Assembly (NCBI RefSeq): GCF_001431665.1
Contig: NZ_LLXV01000036.1
Span: 1 to 37,894 of the forward strand
Length of the DNA stretch: 37,894 nt
Source of the DNA: Stenotrophomonas beteli
GTDB lineage: Bacteria > Pseudomonadota > Gammaproteobacteria > Xanthomonadales > Xanthomonadaceae
Direction: 5' to 3'
Made by a program: the position numbers and the translations under genes. Of this stretch, positions 35,493 through 37,894 are shown piece by piece. The number at the start of each line of letters is the position of its first letter. Position 1 is the first letter of the stretch. A model generated the notes under the pieces. That model saw only the letters and a program-made list of their open reading frames with translations, made no database searches and was not told the DNA's origin.

Positions 35493-36272
35493 TTACTCGT
35501 CGCCAGCGCTCTGGCGCTGCAGGATGGAGCTGAATTCTTCGGCGAAGGTCTCGAACCGCACCGACATGCGCTCGACGCGGGTGGTGAACCGGTTGTAGGC
35601 CCACACCGCCGGGATCGCCACGAACAGGCCGATGGCGGTGGCAAAGAGTGCTTCGGAGATGCCCGGCGCGACCGCGGCGATGCCGGCCTGCGCACCGCTG
35701 CTGATCATGTCGTGCATGGTCACCATGATGCCGAACACGGTACCGACCAGGCCCACGTATGGAGCGGTCGAGCCGATGTTGGCCAGCAGTTCGAGATTGC
35801 GCTCGAGCTGGTCCACTTCGCGGGTGTAGGTGGTGCGCATGGCACGCTGCGCGCCTTCCAGCTGCGCGCGGCCATCCAGCCGGCGCTTGTCGCGCAGGCG
35901 GGTGTACTCGCGGAAGCCGGCTTCGAAGATCGCCTCCAGGCCGCCCACGTTGCGGCTGCGGTCGGTGGCCGAGCTGTACAGCTTGCCCAGGTCGGCACCG
36001 GACCAGAAACGGTTCTCGAACTCGTCGGCTTCACGGGTGGCCTGCTTGAACACGCGGGCCTTGCGGAAAATGATCACCCAGCTGACGAACGAGCCGACCA
36101 GCAGCAGCAGCACGATGATCTTCACCGGCAGGCTGGCCTTGGCCATCAGTTCGAGGTAGTTGATGCCGCCGCCGGTGGTGGCCTGGGCAAGGGTCTGGGT
36201 CGCGGCGTTGCTGACATCGGCCGGCAGTGCCTCGGTGACCGTGGCCTGCAGGGCCAGGAGCGTTGCGATCAT
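35493..36272 (-). CDS. tolQ: Proton-channel subunit TolQ
   Basis: ExbB/TolQ/MotA-family inner-membrane protein of 259 residues. The first membrane segment is at about 50-68 (VKIIVLLLLVGSFVSWVII). The second and third lie at about 160-240, with LLANIGSTAPYVGLVGTVFGIM and GISEALFATAIGLFVAIPAV, the conserved pore signature. The ATG at 36272 follows GAGGAA; a longer frame to 36347 lies under ybgC. It starts 10 bp after the ybgC stop. Confidence 0.97.
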   Translation of the reverse strand: MIATLLALQATVTEALPADVSNAATQTLAQATTGGGINYLELMAKASLPVKIIVLLLLVGSFVSWVIIFRKARVFKQATREADEFENRFWSGADLGKLYSSATDRSRNVGGLEAIFEAGFREYTRLRDKRRLDGRAQLEGAQRAMRTTYTREVDQLERNLELLANIGSTAPYVGLVGTVFGIMVTMHDMISSGAQAGIAAVAPGISEALFATAIGLFVAIPAVWAYNRFTTRVERMSVRFETFAEEFSSILQRQSAGDE

Positions 36273-36282
36273 CCGTTGTTCC

Positions 36283-36714
36283 TCAAAGTTCGGATTCGGG
36301 GTGGAGGTGGGGTTGCAGCACGGCAAGGACGGATTCGTCCATGCCACGCGGGCGGAAACTGGCCGCTTCCAGTGCGGCGATGCGGACCTGCGCGGACAGC
36401 AGCAGCTCGCCGTCGCGCAGGATCTGCTGGTTGAAGACCATGCTGGCCCTCTTCAGCTGGACCAGGGTGGCGCTCACCTGCAGGGTGTCATCCAGCCGTG
36501 CCGGCCTGATGAAATCCATCTGCATCGAGCGCACCGCGAACACCATGCCGTGCTCGCTGCGCATGCGCTCCTGGCCGTAGCCCAGCGCGCGCATCCATTC
36601 GGTCCGGGCCCGTTCCATGAAGGCCACGTAGCGGGCGTGGTAGACCACCCCGCCAGCGTCCGTATCTTCCCAGTAAATGCGTGTCGGCCAACTGAATCGC
36701 GGCTCAACCGACAT
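36283..36714 (-). CDS. ybgC: Acyl-CoA thioesterase YbgC
   Basis: Hot-dog-fold thioesterase of 143 residues that hydrolyses acyl-CoA or acyl-ACP thioesters; it is often the first gene of the tol-pal cluster. The active-site signature is [26 protein letters not shown], with the catalytic Asp at 17 and Tyr-His at 25-26. The ATG at 36714 overlaps the ruvB stop by 11 bp and follows GGAGG, so translation is coupled to ruvB. A TTG 15 bases earlier is less likely. Confidence 0.95.
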   Translation of the reverse strand: MSVEPRFSWPTRIYWEDTDAGGVVYHARYVAFMERARTEWMRALGYGQERMRSEHGMVFAVRSMQMDFIRPARLDDTLQVSATLVQLKRASMVFNQQILRDGELLLSAQVRIAALEAASFRPRGMDESVLAVLQPHLHPESEL

Positions 36715-37744
36715 CGGGAACCTCCGCAAACAGGTCCTGCGGCGGGTTCTTCGGCTTCAACCCCATGTGCCGGTAGGCCTTGTGGGTGGCCATGCGGCCG
36801 CGCGCGGTGCGCACCAGGAAGCCCTGCTGGATCAGGTAGGGCTCGACCACGTCTTCGAGCGTGCCGCGCTCTTCGGACAGCGCCGCGGCCAGCGATTCGA
36901 TGCCGACCGGGCCACCGTCGAAGTAGTCCACCATCGTCTTGAGCAGGCGCCGGTCGAGCTCGTCGAAGCCTTCCGGGTCGACCTTGAGCATCTTCATCGC
37001 CGCCTGCGCCACGGCCTCATCGATGTGGCCACCGGCCTTGACCTGGGCGTAGTCGCGCACGCGGCGCAGCAGCCGGTTGGCGATACGCGGGGTGCCACGC
37101 GCGCGCCGCGCGATCTCGCCGGCGCCGTCGGCGGTGCAGTCGATGCCGAGGATGGTGGCCGAGCGGCGCACGATCCGGGTCAGCTCCTCGACGCTGTAGA
37201 ACTCCAGGCGCTGGACGATGCCGAAGCGGTCGCGCAGCGGCGCGGTCAGCAGGCCGGCGCGGGTGGTGGCGCCGATCAGGGTGAACGGCGGCAGGTCGAT
37301 CTTGATCGAGCGGGCTGCCGGGCCCTCGCCGATCATGATGTCGATCTGGAAGTCTTCCATCGCCGGGTACAGCACTTCCTCGACCACCGGCGACAGGCGG
37401 TGGATTTCATCCACGAACAGCACGTCATGCGGCTGCAGGTTGGTCAGCAGCGCAGCGAGGTCGCCGGCCTTCTCGATCACCGGGCCGGAGGTCACGCGCA
37501 GGGCCACGCCCAGTTCGTTGGCGATGACGTGGCTGAGGGTGGTCTTGCCCAGGCCGGGCGGGCCGAAGATCAGCACGTGGTCCAGCGCATCGCCACGCGC
37601 CTTGGCCGCTTCGATGTAGATCTCCAGCTGCTCGCGCACCGGGGCCTGGCCAAGGTAGTCGGCCAGGCGTTTGGGGCGGATGCTGGCGTCGGCGGCGTCA
37701 TCCTCGCGGGTGGCGCCGGCGCCGATGATGCGGTCGTCGGTCAT
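36704..37744 (-). CDS. ruvB: Holliday junction branch-migration helicase RuvB
   Basis: AAA+ motor of 346 residues that, with RuvA, drives branch migration of Holliday junctions. Walker A is GPPGLGKTT and Walker B VDEIHR. Sensor 1 and Arg-finger regions are seen in IGATTRAG and [18 protein letters not shown], and the C-terminal winged helix has [18 protein letters not shown]. The ATG at 37744 gives the usual MTDDRII start; the frame is open upstream but only through a dispersed repeat. ruvA and ruvC are not in the window. Confidence 0.97.
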   Translation of the reverse strand: MTDDRIIGAGATREDDAADASIRPKRLADYLGQAPVREQLEIYIEAAKARGDALDHVLIFGPPGLGKTTLSHVIANELGVALRVTSGPVIEKAGDLAALLTNLQPHDVLFVDEIHRLSPVVEEVLYPAMEDFQIDIMIGEGPAARSIKIDLPPFTLIGATTRAGLLTAPLRDRFGIVQRLEFYSVEELTRIVRRSATILGIDCTADGAGEIARRARGTPRIANRLLRRVRDYAQVKAGGHIDEAVAQAAMKMLKVDPEGFDELDRRLLKTMVDYFDGGPVGIESLAAALSEERGTLEDVVEPYLIQQGFLVRTARGRMATHKAYRHMGLKPKNPPQDLFAEVPDVG

Positions 37745-37768
37745 GTGCTGATTATGCGGCAAAAGCGC

Positions 37769-37894
37769 GGGTTCCGGCCGGGCTGCGCCCGGCACCCGCA
37801 GAGGCCACGGCAACGGCAACATCCAGAGCAACAGCCGAAGCGGGCTTCCTGGGGAATGGCGGGGTGGGTCCGCTTGCGGGGGACGCTGCAAGTA
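37769..37894. repeat. Long dispersed intergenic repeat, copy 2 (cut by window end)
   Basis: Same sequence family as 14364-14547: the GGGCTGCGCCC hairpin, CCACGGCAACGGCAAC, and the left arm with GGCGGGGTGGGTCCGCTTGC. The window ends before the right arm. It begins about 25 bp upstream of the ruvB start, so it lies in the ruvB leader or promoter region. Confidence 0.75.

Overview
This window looks like a chromosome segment of a Xanthomonadaceae gammaproteobacterium, most likely Stenotrophomonas (S. maltophilia group). The grounds are very high GC coding DNA, a copL-copA-copB copper locus of Xanthomonas/Stenotrophomonas type, the ruvB-ybgC-tolQRAB-pal-cpoB-queE-queC-tRNA-Lys order, and many short palindromes starting with GTAG that resemble the REP-like (SMAG) elements of S. 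maltophilia. The assignment rests on recognition, not on a database search.

Layout. 1-9.6 kb: a small TPR lipoprotein and PBP1B (mrcB) on the minus strand, a two-domain glycosyltransferase on the plus strand, a membrane-anchored repeat protein downstream of relA (minus), and a small secreted protein (plus). 9.6-16.7 kb: the helicase HrpA (minus), a Dps-type ferritin (plus), a repeat-rich 515-bp gap, and RecQ (plus). 16.8-20.1 kb: the copper operon copL-copA-copB, with copA and copB overlapping by 4 bp. 20.1-24.5 kb: a GNAT acetyltransferase, a zinc-ribbon protein, a CPBP-family membrane protease, a stand-alone receiver protein, and two tandem exported esterases of the PF00756 type.

24.5-28.3 kb is the accessory part. 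It holds a 104-bp tandem repeat built from REP dimers, an orphan small gene behind a structured leader, and a small exported protein with a strong terminator. Next comes a candidate relict island of about 2.1 kb: an intact tRNA-Lys(UUU) at one end and a 48-nt copy of the 3' part of a tRNA-Lys gene at the other. The island carries an NmrA-like reductase and a divergent HxlR-type regulator, and no integrase is visible.

28.3-37.9 kb returns to core genes: a putative zincin whose C-terminus is written by a REP element, then a long minus-strand run of ruvB, ybgC, tolQ, tolR, tolA, tolB, pal, cpoB, queE and queC. The Tol-Pal products link inner membrane, peptidoglycan and outer membrane. QueE and QueC make the preQ0 precursor of queuosine. 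A second copy of the long repeat found downstream of dps lies just upstream of ruvB and runs off the window end.

The most interesting signals are the tRNA-Lys-bounded relict island with nested direct repeats, the decayed second copy of the orphan small gene inside it, the structured leader of the intact copy, and REP elements taken into coding sequence.
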